Program-made: the position numbers and the translations under genes | Assembly (NCBI RefSeq): GCF_003020125.1 | Contig: NZ_PYFW01000009.1 | Location: 124,001 to 188,000 of the forward strand | Source: Bradyrhizobium sp. MOS003 | GTDB taxonomy: Bacteria; Pseudomonadota; Alphaproteobacteria; Rhizobiales; Xanthobacteraceae | DNA: 64,000 bases | Direction: 5' to 3' | Shown: positions 27,601 to 34,780 of the stretch, piece after piece | Position numbering within the stretch: the stretch's first letter is position 1 | How the letters are laid out: each line of letters starts with the position of its first letter | The notes under the pieces: model-generated | What the model saw: only the letters and a program-made list of their open reading frames with translations | Database searches by the model: none | Told to the model about the DNA's origin: nothing

Positions 27601-28489
27601 GATCCTTCAGGTCGATGAGGTTCCCTGGCGAAAGCGGTGCTCCCGGCGACGGACCTGCGATCAACCCGTGGAAGTTGGCCGACTGATCGAGGATAAGCGT
27701 GCCAATTCCCGTGTCGAACGACACGGTTACGCCAGAGAACGATCCGTTCAACAACTGCCCGGAAACCGAACCTCCGATTTCCAGGATCGCCTTGTCTGAA
27801 ATTTCGAAAGATCCTGTGCCGCTGACGTCGCCCTTAAAGTCCCCTGTAGCAATGCGATCACCAAGGAACGCCCCAACTTCGACCGTCCCATTATTCAGTA
27901 CATCGCCTTCTACGATAAATGGCGACCCGGCACCGAACCAAAGCGTCGCGCCTACATCAACAACCAGACTCTTGATATCAACATTGGCGGTGCTGGTGAC
28001 GACATAGGCTCCCGCCGCATCGAGCAACGCAGAGTCAGTGATGCCCGGGACGCCGGCGCTCCAGTTCGCAGCGACGTTCCAGACTCCGTCGCTCGAATTG
28101 GTCCAGTGAGTGGTGCCCGGGGTCGAAATCGATGATGATGTCGGCGGCGTCCCTTCCCTTGCCGCAGATGGGAATGTCGTGACCAAGCTCTGATAGTGGC
28201 TCGTCAATGACGTCGAAGACAGCAGAGTAGACAATCGCGACTGGAAAGATGGGGAGAACAGACGGGGAATGATGCCGTGCAAGTCTGGCAGATCGCCCGA
28301 GCCGGCCCGAAACGATTGCGGGAAGAAAGTGGCGTCACCTGCTCGCGGATTAGCAAACAACGGGACCCACGGATCCGAGCCCTCGAATGGATTCCAGGAC
28401 GGCGTTTCTCGCCAAAACGCGGGAATATGTTTCCCAGGAAAAACGGCCTGGGCTCCCCGACCGAAGGCGCTCGCGTTTTGAATCAGCAT
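21617..28489 (-). CDS. Giant type I secretion substrate with DMFase-like domain and five DUF4082 domains
   Basis: 2290 residues without a Sec signal. Residues 1-125 are Pro/aromatic-rich, and 125-330 form a beta-helix-like region (THWTNSSDGVWNVAANW, VDVGATLWFG). About 355-860 resembles the N,N-dimethylformamidase large-subunit domain (YRLGYYGGDGAR, KVFMDAGHDEYWT, FLTGNEIFWKTR). About 865-955 is Ig-like (GVEISTDGGMTWHPA). Five DUF4082-type beta domains begin near residues 964, 1222, 1480, 1867 and 2129, each ending in a Y-x-VDVVF motif. Between them lie cadherin-like linkers (LLANDT, GYAGAASFTYTITD), a VCBS-like and a He_PIG-like domain. No RTX GGxGxD repeats are seen. Its place next to exporter genes and inside a polysaccharide locus suggests a secreted matrix or surface protein. 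Confidence 0.85.
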   Translation of the reverse strand: MLIQNASAFGRGAQAVFPGKHIPAFWRETPSWNPFEGSDPWVPLFANPRAGDATFFPQSFRAGSGDLPDLHGIIPRLFSPSFQSRLSTLLSSTSLTSHYQSLVTTFPSAAREGTPPTSSSISTPGTTHWTNSSDGVWNVAANWSAGVPGITDSALLDAAGAYVVTSTANVDIKSLVVDVGATLWFGAGSPFIVEGDVLNNGTVEVGAFLGDRIATGDFKGDVSGTGSFEISDKAILEIGGSVSGQLLNGSFSGVTVSFDTGIGTLILDQSANFHGLIAGPSPGAPLSPGNLIDLKDLPFTSSMSATVNYDISSNISVVDFSNGAANVTLLFSGMDLNWKFESDGQGGTIVSDPPTNSIVLENQKPGTPRSVWEIQPGDNSTLTQGFATAISTNVGGTVQFKINNLTGNPNYHIDVYRLGYYGGDGARLVTSLQHQAAAAVVQPAPLSDPSTGLVDAGNWSVTDSWSIPTDAASGVYFASVVNGSEIFQIPFIIRNDASHSDIVLQTSDEDWQAYNGWGGANLYFGNGPGINGSAYAVSYNRPLVTRDGTGTFSEGGDSPFTAEIAAIYWLEQNGYDVSYISGIDAATNGSLLLNHKVFMDAGHDEYWTEAQRANVEAAAHAGVNLAFLTGNEIFWKTRLAPSIDGSGSANRTLISYKDTHANALLDPTGQATGNYSDPRFGSTPLPSNQLTGTLFAVNAFRYDTITIPYSMTQLRFWRNSAVAQTSPGQTASLVPGILGVEWDVAPDNGFRPAGLVSVSSSTVNVDGKYLLDYGNTFGNGTATHNLVLHRDPVSGALIFSAGSINWPWALATDHDGPATPVDPNVQQAMVNLFADMGVQPATLQASLVAAIQSTDGTAPTSGITNLSATSVVEGQSITVTGTATDVGGRIAGVEISTDGGMTWHPANSNVGAANVTWSYTFVTGAQGTYSLKTRAVDDSLNLQTPGAGTSYTVTPSSNTTLFSSTDTPAVISNSDSGAVELGVKFVPAVSGKITGIRFYKGPENTGTHIGDLWTTNGTLLASATFSGETASGWQQVDFATPVSVQAGVTYVASYHTNTGHYSSTDFYFIDYDGLTKGALTAPGSSLNGVYAYGSSPIFPSNASSIDAANYWVDVVFTDSGLTSPQAHDDSGFTVSQNGVLNISSSTLLANDTNPSGLAFSLTSVGGPSNGSVSYNSQNQTVTFTPTAGYAGAASFTYTITDTSGQSGSGQVSLKVNYPVSAQSLFGTSDAPNVANSGDTSPIEVGVRFTASVSGTITGLRFYKGSLNTGPHIADLWSSTGTLLATATFTNETASGWQQVNFSNPVAITAGTTYVASYHTNGNYSGTQNYFATSLGNGQLTAPAGANGVYSYGSGSAFPTSTFKSSNYWVDVVFNGSSATSVPQANADSGFTVSQNGVLNISSSTLLANDTNPSGLAFSLTSVGGPSNGSVSYNSQNQTVTFTPTAGYAGAASFTYTITDTSGQSGSGQVSLKVNYPVSAQSLFGTSDAPNVANSGDTSPVEVGVKFTASVNGTITGLRFYKGSLNTGPHIADLWSSTGTLLATATFTNETASGWQQVNFSNPVAITADTTYVASYHTNGNYSGTQNYFATSLGNGQLTAPAGANGVYSYGSGSAFPTSTFKSSNYWVDVVFNGSSSATNTPPTAVADAADATEKGGVNNGTGGIAAIGNVLANDIDPDAGDTKTVTAVSFGSTNVTPGSALAGAHGTLMLNPSGAFTYALNENDVAVQALRLPTNTLTDVFSYTMRDSVGVPSSATLTVTIHGANDAPVLAIQTASQAATVGSAFSLTLPAGTFTDIDSGDSLTYTATAGGSTLPAWLAFNASTRTFSGTPTSADLGTFTVTVSAADLGNLTGSETLDIAVSPVPSTVSLFSISDTPAIRSNSDTSQVNLGVKFTSSVAGTISGIKYFKSADDLGTHTGSLWSSTGTLLASATFTNESGSGWQTLTFSNPLSIAAGTTYVASFHSNGHYASTTNYFTTARTNGPLTAPASINGVYSYGTTNLFPTSSYNSSNYWVDVVFNSSSGGANQLPVAANDSGLYATQNVPFAIPASVLLANDTDPDGDTLTITGASGGVNGVANFNAQSNSVIFTPTTGYTGTASFAYSISDGHGGTAITSVALNVTAASSTTVRLFSASDEPSIVAANDPQSVELGVKFQSSAPGDVVGIRFYKGPSNTGTHVADLWSSTGNLLATATFTSETADGWQQVNFATPVTIMPGTTYVASYHTAGNYASDPGLLANAITNGPLTAPSSASINGNGVFAYGTDSLFPTNTYNATSYGVDVVFRQQLAA
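23591..25089 (-). repeat. Near-identical 774-bp tandem duplication inside the giant gene
   Basis: Two copies at about 23591-24315 and 24365-25089 are offset by exactly 774 bases (258 codons). Landmarks recur at that offset, such as GCCGTTGAAGACGACATCGA at 23591 and 24365 and CATTTTGGCTAAC at 24303 and 25077. The copies differ at only scattered bases. Encoded differences are few, for example SPIEVGVRF versus SPVEVGVKF. Each unit is one cadherin-like linker plus one DUF4082 domain. The other three DUF4082 domains are clearly more diverged, so this is the youngest duplication. Confidence 0.92.
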
Positions 28490-28600
28490 GGTTATACCGA
28501 TTAAATCAAATTACCATATATATTTTAATTCTCTTTTAAACCGCCCGTCAATTCAATGGTAAAACATTTAACATAATTCCAAAAAATCAGCTGAGTGGCG
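28490..28600. promoter_or_regulatory. AT-rich intergenic region upstream of the secretion operon
   Basis: 111 bases between rmlA and the giant substrate gene, both on the minus strand. It includes GATTAAATCAAATTACCATATATATTTTAATTC and ACATTTAACATAATTCC. The rml genes end here and the secretion cassette starts, so a promoter for the latter is expected. No strong rho-independent hairpin after rmlA was found, only a T-run. Confidence 0.42.
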
Positions 28601-29488
28601 CTATTGCGACGCAAATTGCGGTAGCCGAGTGATTTCGCTCAGATATTTGCCGTAGCCGCTCTTCTCCAACGGTTGCGCCAGCGCAAGAAGCTGATCACGA
28701 TTGATGAATCCGAGTCTGAAGGCGACCTCCTCGAGACAGGCAATCTTCATTCCCTGTCGCTTTTCCAGGGTCTGCACGAACGTCCCTGCATCGATGAGAG
28801 ACTCGACCGTGCCGGTATCCAACCAGGCAAACCCCCGCCCCATGCGTTCAACGTGCAGCGCATTGGCCGAAAGGTAGCGCATCTGAAGATCGGTAATCTC
28901 GAGCTCTCCGCGCGACGATGGCTCGACTCGACGAGCGTAGCGGACAACGCGATTATCGAAGAAATACAGCCCGGTGATTGCCCAATTCGAAGCTGGCCGT
29001 CTGGGTTTCTCCTCGATCGATACTGGGCGGTCCGCCTCATCAAAGGCGACGACGCCATAACGTTCCGGGTCCCGCACGTGATAAGCAAAAACTGTGGCGC
29101 CTTCCTTACGTCCTGCGGCCCTGGCAAGCAGTTCGCTCAGGCCATCGCCGAAGAAGATATTGTCCCCAAGCACCATCGCCACACGATCGCTTCCGATGAA
29201 ATCGGCACCAATGATGAAGGCATCCGCGAGACCGGCGGGACGGGTTTGTTCCGCGTAGCTGAGCCGAATGCCCCATTGGCTGCCGTCCCCCAGCAAACGT
29301 TCAAACTGGCAACGGTCTGAAGGCGTGGTGATAATCAGAATTTCGCGGATCCCAGCCAACATCAGCGTCGACAGGGGATAATAGATCATCGGCTTGTCAT
29401 AGATCGGGAGCAACTGCTTGCTGACCACGCGCGTGATCGGATAGAGGCGCGTTCCGCTGCCGCCAGCCAGCACGATTCCCCTCAACAT
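28601..29488 (-). CDS. rmlA: Glucose-1-phosphate thymidylyltransferase
   Basis: 295 residues. Motifs: GIVLAGGSGTRLYPIT (nucleotide-binding signature G-G-x-G-T-R-L), SKQLLPIYDKPMIYYPLS, VLGDNIFFG, EKPRRPASNWAITGLYFFD and AWLDTGTVESL. It joins dTTP and glucose-1-phosphate to make dTDP-glucose, the first step of dTDP-L-rhamnose synthesis, in the cytoplasm. It is the last gene of an rmlC-B-D-A operon on the minus strand. Its start lies 92 bases inside the 3' end of rmlD. Confidence 0.95.
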   Translation of the reverse strand: MLRGIVLAGGSGTRLYPITRVVSKQLLPIYDKPMIYYPLSTLMLAGIREILIITTPSDRCQFERLLGDGSQWGIRLSYAEQTRPAGLADAFIIGADFIGSDRVAMVLGDNIFFGDGLSELLARAAGRKEGATVFAYHVRDPERYGVVAFDEADRPVSIEEKPRRPASNWAITGLYFFDNRVVRYARRVEPSSRGELEITDLQMRYLSANALHVERMGRGFAWLDTGTVESLIDAGTFVQTLEKRQGMKIACLEEVAFRLGFINRDQLLALAQPLEKSGYGKYLSEITRLPQFASQ

Positions 29489-30386
29489 CGGTTTCTCCTT
29501 CTCCGACTAGCCGATCGAGACAGGCTTCGAGTGAATGGCGCCAAGGTGCCAATCGAATCCCGAACACGCGTTCGGCCTTAGATGAGTCCAGGCGCGAGTT
29601 CCGTGGCCGACGCGCGGCGGTCGGAAACTCTTCAGTCGTGATCGCCTCAAGCACCGGAATTCGCACTCCACGACGGGAGAGCTCGTCGAAGATTGCCTTC
29701 GCAAAGTCGTGCCAGCTTGCCTCGCCTTGACCGGCAAGATGAAAGATGCCGGCCGTAACCCTGCGATCGTCCGTTACTGACCGCTCTGCGATGCGAAGGA
29801 CGGCCTCCGCGAGGTCAAATGCGTGGGTCGGATTTCCAGTTTGGTCCCGAACAACCCTTAGAATGGGCTGCGTCTTACATAGCCGCAACATCGTTCGAAC
29901 GAAGTTGCTGCCATAGGGGCTGTAAATCCACGAGCATCTGATCACGGTCGCGAGCGGATGCGCGGCCAATACAGCAGCTTCGCCGGCAAGCTTCGACGCA
30001 CCATAGACATTCAACGGAGCGGGAATGTCACTTTCGTCGTATGCATCCGGTTTCGCGCCGTCGAACACATAGTCGGTCGAGAGATGGATCAGTGGAATGT
30101 TCATCTGCCACGCGACATCTGCCAGCGCTGCCGCGCCATCACGGTTGATGCTGAACACTTTCGCTGGTTCGGATTCGGCCTGATCAACCGCCGTATAAGC
30201 GGCCGTATTGATGATCGCAGACGGCGCGATCGACGCGATGAGCTTGTCGATCCCTTCGCGGTTCGCTAGATCGAGTTCTCGGCGCCCGAGAGCCACCGCA
30301 GGCCGACCTTGCATTGCAGCGAGATCACGAAGACAGGTTGCCAACTGACCATTCCGTCCGGCGATGAGGATGGGTCGATCTGTCAT
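29397..30386 (-). CDS. rmlD: dTDP-4-dehydrorhamnose reductase
   Basis: 329 residues from the ATG at 30386 (MTDRPILIAGRNGQLA). RmlD motifs: GRNGQLATCL (NADPH loop), AIINTAAYTAVDQAE, STDYVFDGAKPDAYDE, YGASKLAGE (Tyr-x3-Lys) and VVRDQTGNPT. It reduces dTDP-4-keto-L-rhamnose to dTDP-L-rhamnose. It is about 30 residues longer than usual: after the normal end (LEACLDRLVGEGE) the frame reads into rmlA for 92 bases with an unrelated tail. A lost stop or a small frameshift near 29500 may explain this. The long open frame upstream of 30386 overlaps rmlB and is not part of the gene. Confidence 0.93.
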   Translation of the reverse strand: MTDRPILIAGRNGQLATCLRDLAAMQGRPAVALGRRELDLANREGIDKLIASIAPSAIINTAAYTAVDQAESEPAKVFSINRDGAAALADVAWQMNIPLIHLSTDYVFDGAKPDAYDESDIPAPLNVYGASKLAGEAAVLAAHPLATVIRCSWIYSPYGSNFVRTMLRLCKTQPILRVVRDQTGNPTHAFDLAEAVLRIAERSVTDDRRVTAGIFHLAGQGEASWHDFAKAIFDELSRRGVRIPVLEAITTEEFPTAARRPRNSRLDSSKAERVFGIRLAPWRHSLEACLDRLVGEGETDVEGNRAGWRQRNAPLSDHARGQQAVAPDL

Positions 30387-30393
30387 CTTCACC

Positions 30394-31452
30394 TCAGTGT
30401 TGGGTAGCCAGGAGACCCAGACGCGAGCCGTCATAGACACCGCGGCGAGCACGCTCCCACCATGCACGGTTTTTGAGATACCAGCCGACGGTCTCGGCCA
30501 AGCCCTGTTCGAAGGTTCTCGTCGGTTCCCAGCCAAGCTCGCGATGCGCCTTCGACGCGTCGATTGCATAGCGCGCGTCATGTCCGGGACGATCGGGCAC
30601 GAAAGTAATGAGAAACCGTCTCGCTCCCGCGCCCGGAGACAATCGATCCAGCACGTCACAAACCTGGGTGACTACCTCCAGGTTGGATCGCTCGCCATCT
30701 CCGCCGAAATTGTACTTCTCGCCCGGTCTACCTTCGTACAGCAGTCTTATCAAGCCGGCGGCATGATCATCGACGTGAAGCCAGTCGCGAATATTCTTGC
30801 CGTCGCCATAGACCGGTAGAGGCTTCCGGTCGATCGCATTGAGGATCGTCAGCGGGATGAGCTTTTCCGGGAATTGGTACGGCCCGTAGTTGTTCGAGCA
30901 ATTCGATACAATGACCGGCAGACCGTAGGTTCGAAACCACGCGAGTGCGAGGTGGTCCGATGCGGCCTTGCTCGCCGAATACGGCGAACTCGGCCTGTAC
31001 GGCGTGTCCTCGCGAAACAGGTCGTCCGGGCCCAATGAACCGTAGACTTCGTCTGTCGATACGTGGATGAAGCGGAACTGCTTCCGCCGCGGAAGTGGCA
31101 GACGTTCGTAGTACGTCCTGGCAGCCTCAAGCAGCGTGTAGGTGCCAACTATATTGGTGTTGACGAAGGCGTCGGGGCCGTTGATCGAGCGGTCGACGTG
31201 GCTTTCGGCGGCCAGATGTATGATCGCATCCGGCTCGTAGTCGGCGAACGCGAGATCCATAACCTCGCGATCGCAGATATCGGACTGCAGGAACGCATAA
31301 GACTCCAGTCCCTCGATGCTCGCCAGCGAAGCCGGGTTGGCCGCGTATGTCAACTTGTCGACGTTGATCACTGCGGCACCGGTCTGCTGCACCAAACGGC
31401 GACACACCGCAGAACCGATAAAGCCCGCTCCGCCGGTCACCAGGATACGCAT
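30394..31452 (-). CDS. rmlB: dTDP-glucose 4,6-dehydratase
   Basis: 352 residues. Motifs: MRILVTGGAGFIGSAV, HLAAESHVDRSI, FIHVSTDEVYG, YSASKAASDHL (catalytic Tyr-x3-Lys), NNYGPYQFPEKLIP and DWLHVDDHAAG. It converts dTDP-glucose to the 4-keto-6-deoxy form. Two ATGs are close, 31461 and 31452; I use 31452 because GGAG is nine bases before it and abuts the other. The gap to rmlD is seven bases. Confidence 0.95.
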   Translation of the reverse strand: MRILVTGGAGFIGSAVCRRLVQQTGAAVINVDKLTYAANPASLASIEGLESYAFLQSDICDREVMDLAFADYEPDAIIHLAAESHVDRSINGPDAFVNTNIVGTYTLLEAARTYYERLPLPRRKQFRFIHVSTDEVYGSLGPDDLFREDTPYRPSSPYSASKAASDHLALAWFRTYGLPVIVSNCSNNYGPYQFPEKLIPLTILNAIDRKPLPVYGDGKNIRDWLHVDDHAAGLIRLLYEGRPGEKYNFGGDGERSNLEVVTQVCDVLDRLSPGAGARRFLITFVPDRPGHDARYAIDASKAHRELGWEPTRTFEQGLAETVGWYLKNRAWWERARRGVYDGSRLGLLATQH

Positions 31453-31466
31453 TCCACTCATCTCCA

Positions 31467-32024
31467 CTACTCGAAAACGCAAGCAAGCTGGTTGAGCGCA
31501 GGAAGGGTCTGGTCCTTCGGCGACACCTGAGCCTCCGAGATGGTCACGGGCCACTTGATCGCCAATGCGGGATCAGCCCAATAGACGCCGCCGTCGTGGC
31601 TCGGGGCATAGGCCTGGTCGACCTTGTACAAGACGACGGTCTTGGGCTGCAGCGTACAGAAACCATGCGCAAACCCCTTCGGAATGAACACCTGCTCACC
31701 GCTTTCACTATCCAGCTGGAGGGCGACGTGCTTGCCGAAGTTGGGCGATGAGCGCCGGAGATCAACGGCAATATCGAGAATGGCCCCGTTCAACACCCGT
31801 ATGAGCTTCGCCTGGGTGAAGGGCGGTCGCTGGAAATGCAAGCCGCGCACCGTGCCGATCCGATCCGAGCTGGACTGATTATCCTGAACGAAGTCATGGA
31901 GGATTCCCTTCTCCGCAAAAGCCGATCGCTGGAAGGTCTCACAGAAGTAGCCGCGGACGTCGGAAAAGCGATCTGTTCGAATTACTTTGACATCAGGGAT
32001 CGCCAAGGATCGCAGTTCCAGCAT
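31467..32024 (-). CDS. rmlC: dTDP-4-dehydrorhamnose 3,5-epimerase
   Basis: 185 residues, the normal size. Motifs: DVRGYFCETF, DNQSSSDRIGTVRGLHFQ (active-site His), ILDIAVDLRRSSPNFG, FIPKGFAHGFCTL and VLYKVDQAYAPSHDGG. It epimerises C3 and C5 of dTDP-4-keto-6-deoxyglucose. It is the first gene of the rml operon, with an AGGAGGG ribosome site eight bases before the ATG. The upstream region is AT-rich. Confidence 0.95.
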   Translation of the reverse strand: MLELRSLAIPDVKVIRTDRFSDVRGYFCETFQRSAFAEKGILHDFVQDNQSSSDRIGTVRGLHFQRPPFTQAKLIRVLNGAILDIAVDLRRSSPNFGKHVALQLDSESGEQVFIPKGFAHGFCTLQPKTVVLYKVDQAYAPSHDGGVYWADPALAIKWPVTISEAQVSPKDQTLPALNQLACVFE

Positions 32025-32373
32025 TGGGTACCCTCCTGCCGGCCCTTAATTTCGATCAGGTTTCACGCAGCGGGCCATAATCCTCGATAGAATTAATTTT
32101 TCGTCCGCCAACTCATCTATAAACGCTCACATTATTTTCCATGCACGCATCAACCAGACCATAAACTTCTGAAAAATCATCTATTTTGCCGATCGCGCGT
32201 CGAGGTGGCGGCCTCATCCTTATTTTCTGCCGCGATCCAATTAATATATGATTTATTTAATTTGGCAAGCATGTTTTTTTAATATATATAATCTCGCAGC
32301 GCCCGCACGTTCTCCTTGAACGTTGGTCTGCGGGCGGCGGCCCCAACGTGACCCACCGTCGGACAGGTACGTG
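32025..32373. promoter_or_regulatory. Divergent intergenic region between the rml operon and the wzc-type gene
   Basis: 349 non-coding bases. AT-rich blocks lie at about 32090-32140 (GAATTAATTTTTCG) and 32237-32292 (CCAATTAATATATGATTTATTTAATTTGG, TTTTTTTAATATATATAATC). Two divergent operons start here, so two promoters are expected. The DNA between the blocks is of average composition. The ribosome site of the plus-strand gene (GGACAGG) is at about 32361-32367. Confidence 0.5.
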
Positions 32374-34713
32374 ATGCTCCAGAACAATCTTCAACACACG
32401 GATAGACTGCGGCTGCCGGTGAACGGGCTGGCTCAACCCGCCCCGGCAGACGGTGGAGGAATAAGCGACGTCATCAATTTCGCGATCGGGCTTCTACGGC
32501 GCCAATATCTCGTAATTCTTGTCGCCGCGGGACTCATGACTGCGGCCAGCCTGCTCTATCTGCGGTTGGTGTCTCCAACCTATACGGCGCAGGTTCAGAT
32601 CCTCTTGGCTAATCCAAGGCCCCAATTTGTCCAGCAGCAATCACTCCTCGCCGAGCCGGCTTTCGATCTCAGTCAAATCGAGACCCAGCTTCAGCTCCTG
32701 AGATCAAAGGCCACTGCGGTTGCGGTAATCGACCAGTTGAAACTGGTGGACGATCCAGACTTTAATGCGTCAGGGCTATCTCTACAGTCGCTCTGGCAGC
32801 GAATTCGGTCATGGGCCTCGACTGGATCGAGGAAGGATAGCCCGCCCGAGACGAAGGCCGCCGAATCATCAGACACTCTCGTAGACGCGTTTCTGAGCCG
32901 ACTTTCGGCAGGGCGTATCGGGTATAGCAACGTCATTGAGATCAGCTTCAATTCGAGCAGCGCAGCCCGAGCCGCGGAGATCGTCAACGCGGTAGCCAAT
33001 ACCTATGTTGCGGACCAGCTCAATGCAAAATTCGATGCCAATCGAAGGGCAACAACCTGGCTGCAGGAGAGGCTGCGCGATCTCGGTGACCAAGCCCTCG
33101 CCGCACAACGTGCCGTCGACGTCTACAAAGCCCAGAACAATATCGTTTCCTTGGACGGAAAGCCCATCGACGAGCAGCAGATCACAGAAATCAACAATCG
33201 ACTGGCTGCCGCACGCGCCCAGACCTCTGAGGCCACGGCCAAGTTGGCGAGGTATGAATCTCTCCTTGCCTCCGATCCGACAAAGCCGTCCTCGATGAAC
33301 AATCTGGATGCTGTCGGGGCCGACGCGATGAACAGTCAGATCATCACGGGGCTACGCCAACAGTATCTAGAACTGACAAGACGTGAGGCCGAGTTGACGG
33401 CCAGGGTCGGTCGCGACCACTTGGCAGTCGTCAATATCCGTAACCGCATCCGGGAGTTTCGCGTCTCCATTTTCGACGAAGTCAAGAGACTTGCCGAAGT
33501 CAGCCGAAGCGAATTCGAGCTCGCCAAACAGCGGCAGGAAGAAATCGAAAAGCAGCTCTCCAAAGCCGTTTCGCAGTCCCGTTCAGTCAATTCTGCCGAG
33601 CTGACTATCAAGGATTTGGACAGCCGGGCAAAGGGCCTGCGTAGCTTGTACGAGACTTTCCTGCAGCGTTACATGGGCTCCGCACAGCAGGAGACATTCC
33701 CCATCTCGGAAACGCGGGTACTTTTTCCCGCGTCGCCGCCGCCGAGCAAGAGCAAGCCTAAGACAAGGTTGGTGCTGGCGCTCGGCATCCTCGGCGGTCT
33801 CGCGCTGGGCATCGGCTTGGCGCTGCTCAGAGATCTCATGGACCGCGTCTTTCGTACCTCTTCGCAAGTGGAAACTGTACTGGAATTGCCTTGCCTATCC
33901 TTGGTCCCCTTGTTGCCGGCCCGCAAACCCGCGAAGCTACCAGTTCGCTCCCGGCCAACCGATGATGATGTTCAACAACGGATAGTTCAGTCTCCAACGG
34001 CAATTCATCGGACAGTGGTCGGGATGCCGCTATCTCGATATACTGAGGCAATTCGATCGATCAAGCTAGCCATCGACCACAATCCTGCGAAAATCTCCTC
34101 CCAGGTCATCGGTATTACCTCGGCCCTGCCGAATGAGGGGAAGACCACGATTGCAGCCTCGCTCGCGCAATTGATCGGGCACACCGGCAAGAAGGCTATC
34201 ATCGTCGATTGCGACCTCAGGAATCCCTCGCTATCAGCGATCTTTGCGCCCAAGGCTGCCAACGGAATCATCGAAGTTGCAAACGGCAGCCGATCCCTAG
34301 CGGACACAATTTGGCGCGATCCCACGACCAACCTTGCATTTCTACCCGCCGTGCGGCGGGGACCCCTGCTTCACACCAGCGAAATTCTGTGCGCCGACGC
34401 GATAAGCAAGCTGTTCGACCGTTTGCGAGCTGACTATGACTACGTCATCGTCGACCTTCCTCCCCTGACCCCGTTGGTAGATGTCCGAGCCACTTCGTCT
34501 CTAATCGACTGTTACATTCTCGTTGTTGAATGGGGCCGGACCAAAATCGATGTCGTGCAGCATGCACTGCACACGGCACCCAACATTCATGAATCGCTGA
34601 TTGGGGCAGTTCTCAGCAAAACGGATACCAAGGCAATGGCTCGATATGACGGTCATCGGAGCTATTACTATCATGACAGCCACTACATCCGTTATGGCCT
34701 TTCCGGCTCTTGA
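32374..34713 (+). CDS. Wzc/GumC/ExoP-type chain-length regulator with tyrosine autokinase domain
   Basis: 779 residues from the ATG at 32374, before which GGACAGG is the ribosome site. A Wzz domain covers about residues 30-120, with membrane helix LVILVAAGLMTAASLLYL. A long periplasmic coiled coil runs to about 440, with a second helix LALGILGGLALGIGLALL. The cytoplasmic BY-kinase has Walker A ALPNEGKTT, A' AIIVDCDLR and B YVIVDLPP. The tail is tyrosine-rich (YDGHRSYYYHDSHYIRY), as expected for autophosphorylation. It controls polymer length and export with the Wzy and outer-membrane components. Confidence 0.92.
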   Translation: MLQNNLQHTDRLRLPVNGLAQPAPADGGGISDVINFAIGLLRRQYLVILVAAGLMTAASLLYLRLVSPTYTAQVQILLANPRPQFVQQQSLLAEPAFDLSQIETQLQLLRSKATAVAVIDQLKLVDDPDFNASGLSLQSLWQRIRSWASTGSRKDSPPETKAAESSDTLVDAFLSRLSAGRIGYSNVIEISFNSSSAARAAEIVNAVANTYVADQLNAKFDANRRATTWLQERLRDLGDQALAAQRAVDVYKAQNNIVSLDGKPIDEQQITEINNRLAAARAQTSEATAKLARYESLLASDPTKPSSMNNLDAVGADAMNSQIITGLRQQYLELTRREAELTARVGRDHLAVVNIRNRIREFRVSIFDEVKRLAEVSRSEFELAKQRQEEIEKQLSKAVSQSRSVNSAELTIKDLDSRAKGLRSLYETFLQRYMGSAQQETFPISETRVLFPASPPPSKSKPKTRLVLALGILGGLALGIGLALLRDLMDRVFRTSSQVETVLELPCLSLVPLLPARKPAKLPVRSRPTDDDVQQRIVQSPTAIHRTVVGMPLSRYTEAIRSIKLAIDHNPAKISSQVIGITSALPNEGKTTIAASLAQLIGHTGKKAIIVDCDLRNPSLSAIFAPKAANGIIEVANGSRSLADTIWRDPTTNLAFLPAVRRGPLLHTSEILCADAISKLFDRLRADYDYVIVDLPPLTPLVDVRATSSLIDCYILVVEWGRTKIDVVQHALHTAPNIHESLIGAVLSKTDTKAMARYDGHRSYYYHDSHYIRYGLSGS

Positions 34714-34780
34714 GGCTGTCTCGTAGCGGCCTGCACGTTCTCCGGCCAGCGGAGTGGCCGCACCACACGATGGGGTTTAC

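Noticed and set aside
32255..32290. A TTGGCAAGCATG sequence as a sigma-54 promoter.
   Set aside because: The GG is present but no GC at the required 10-base spacing; only T-runs follow.
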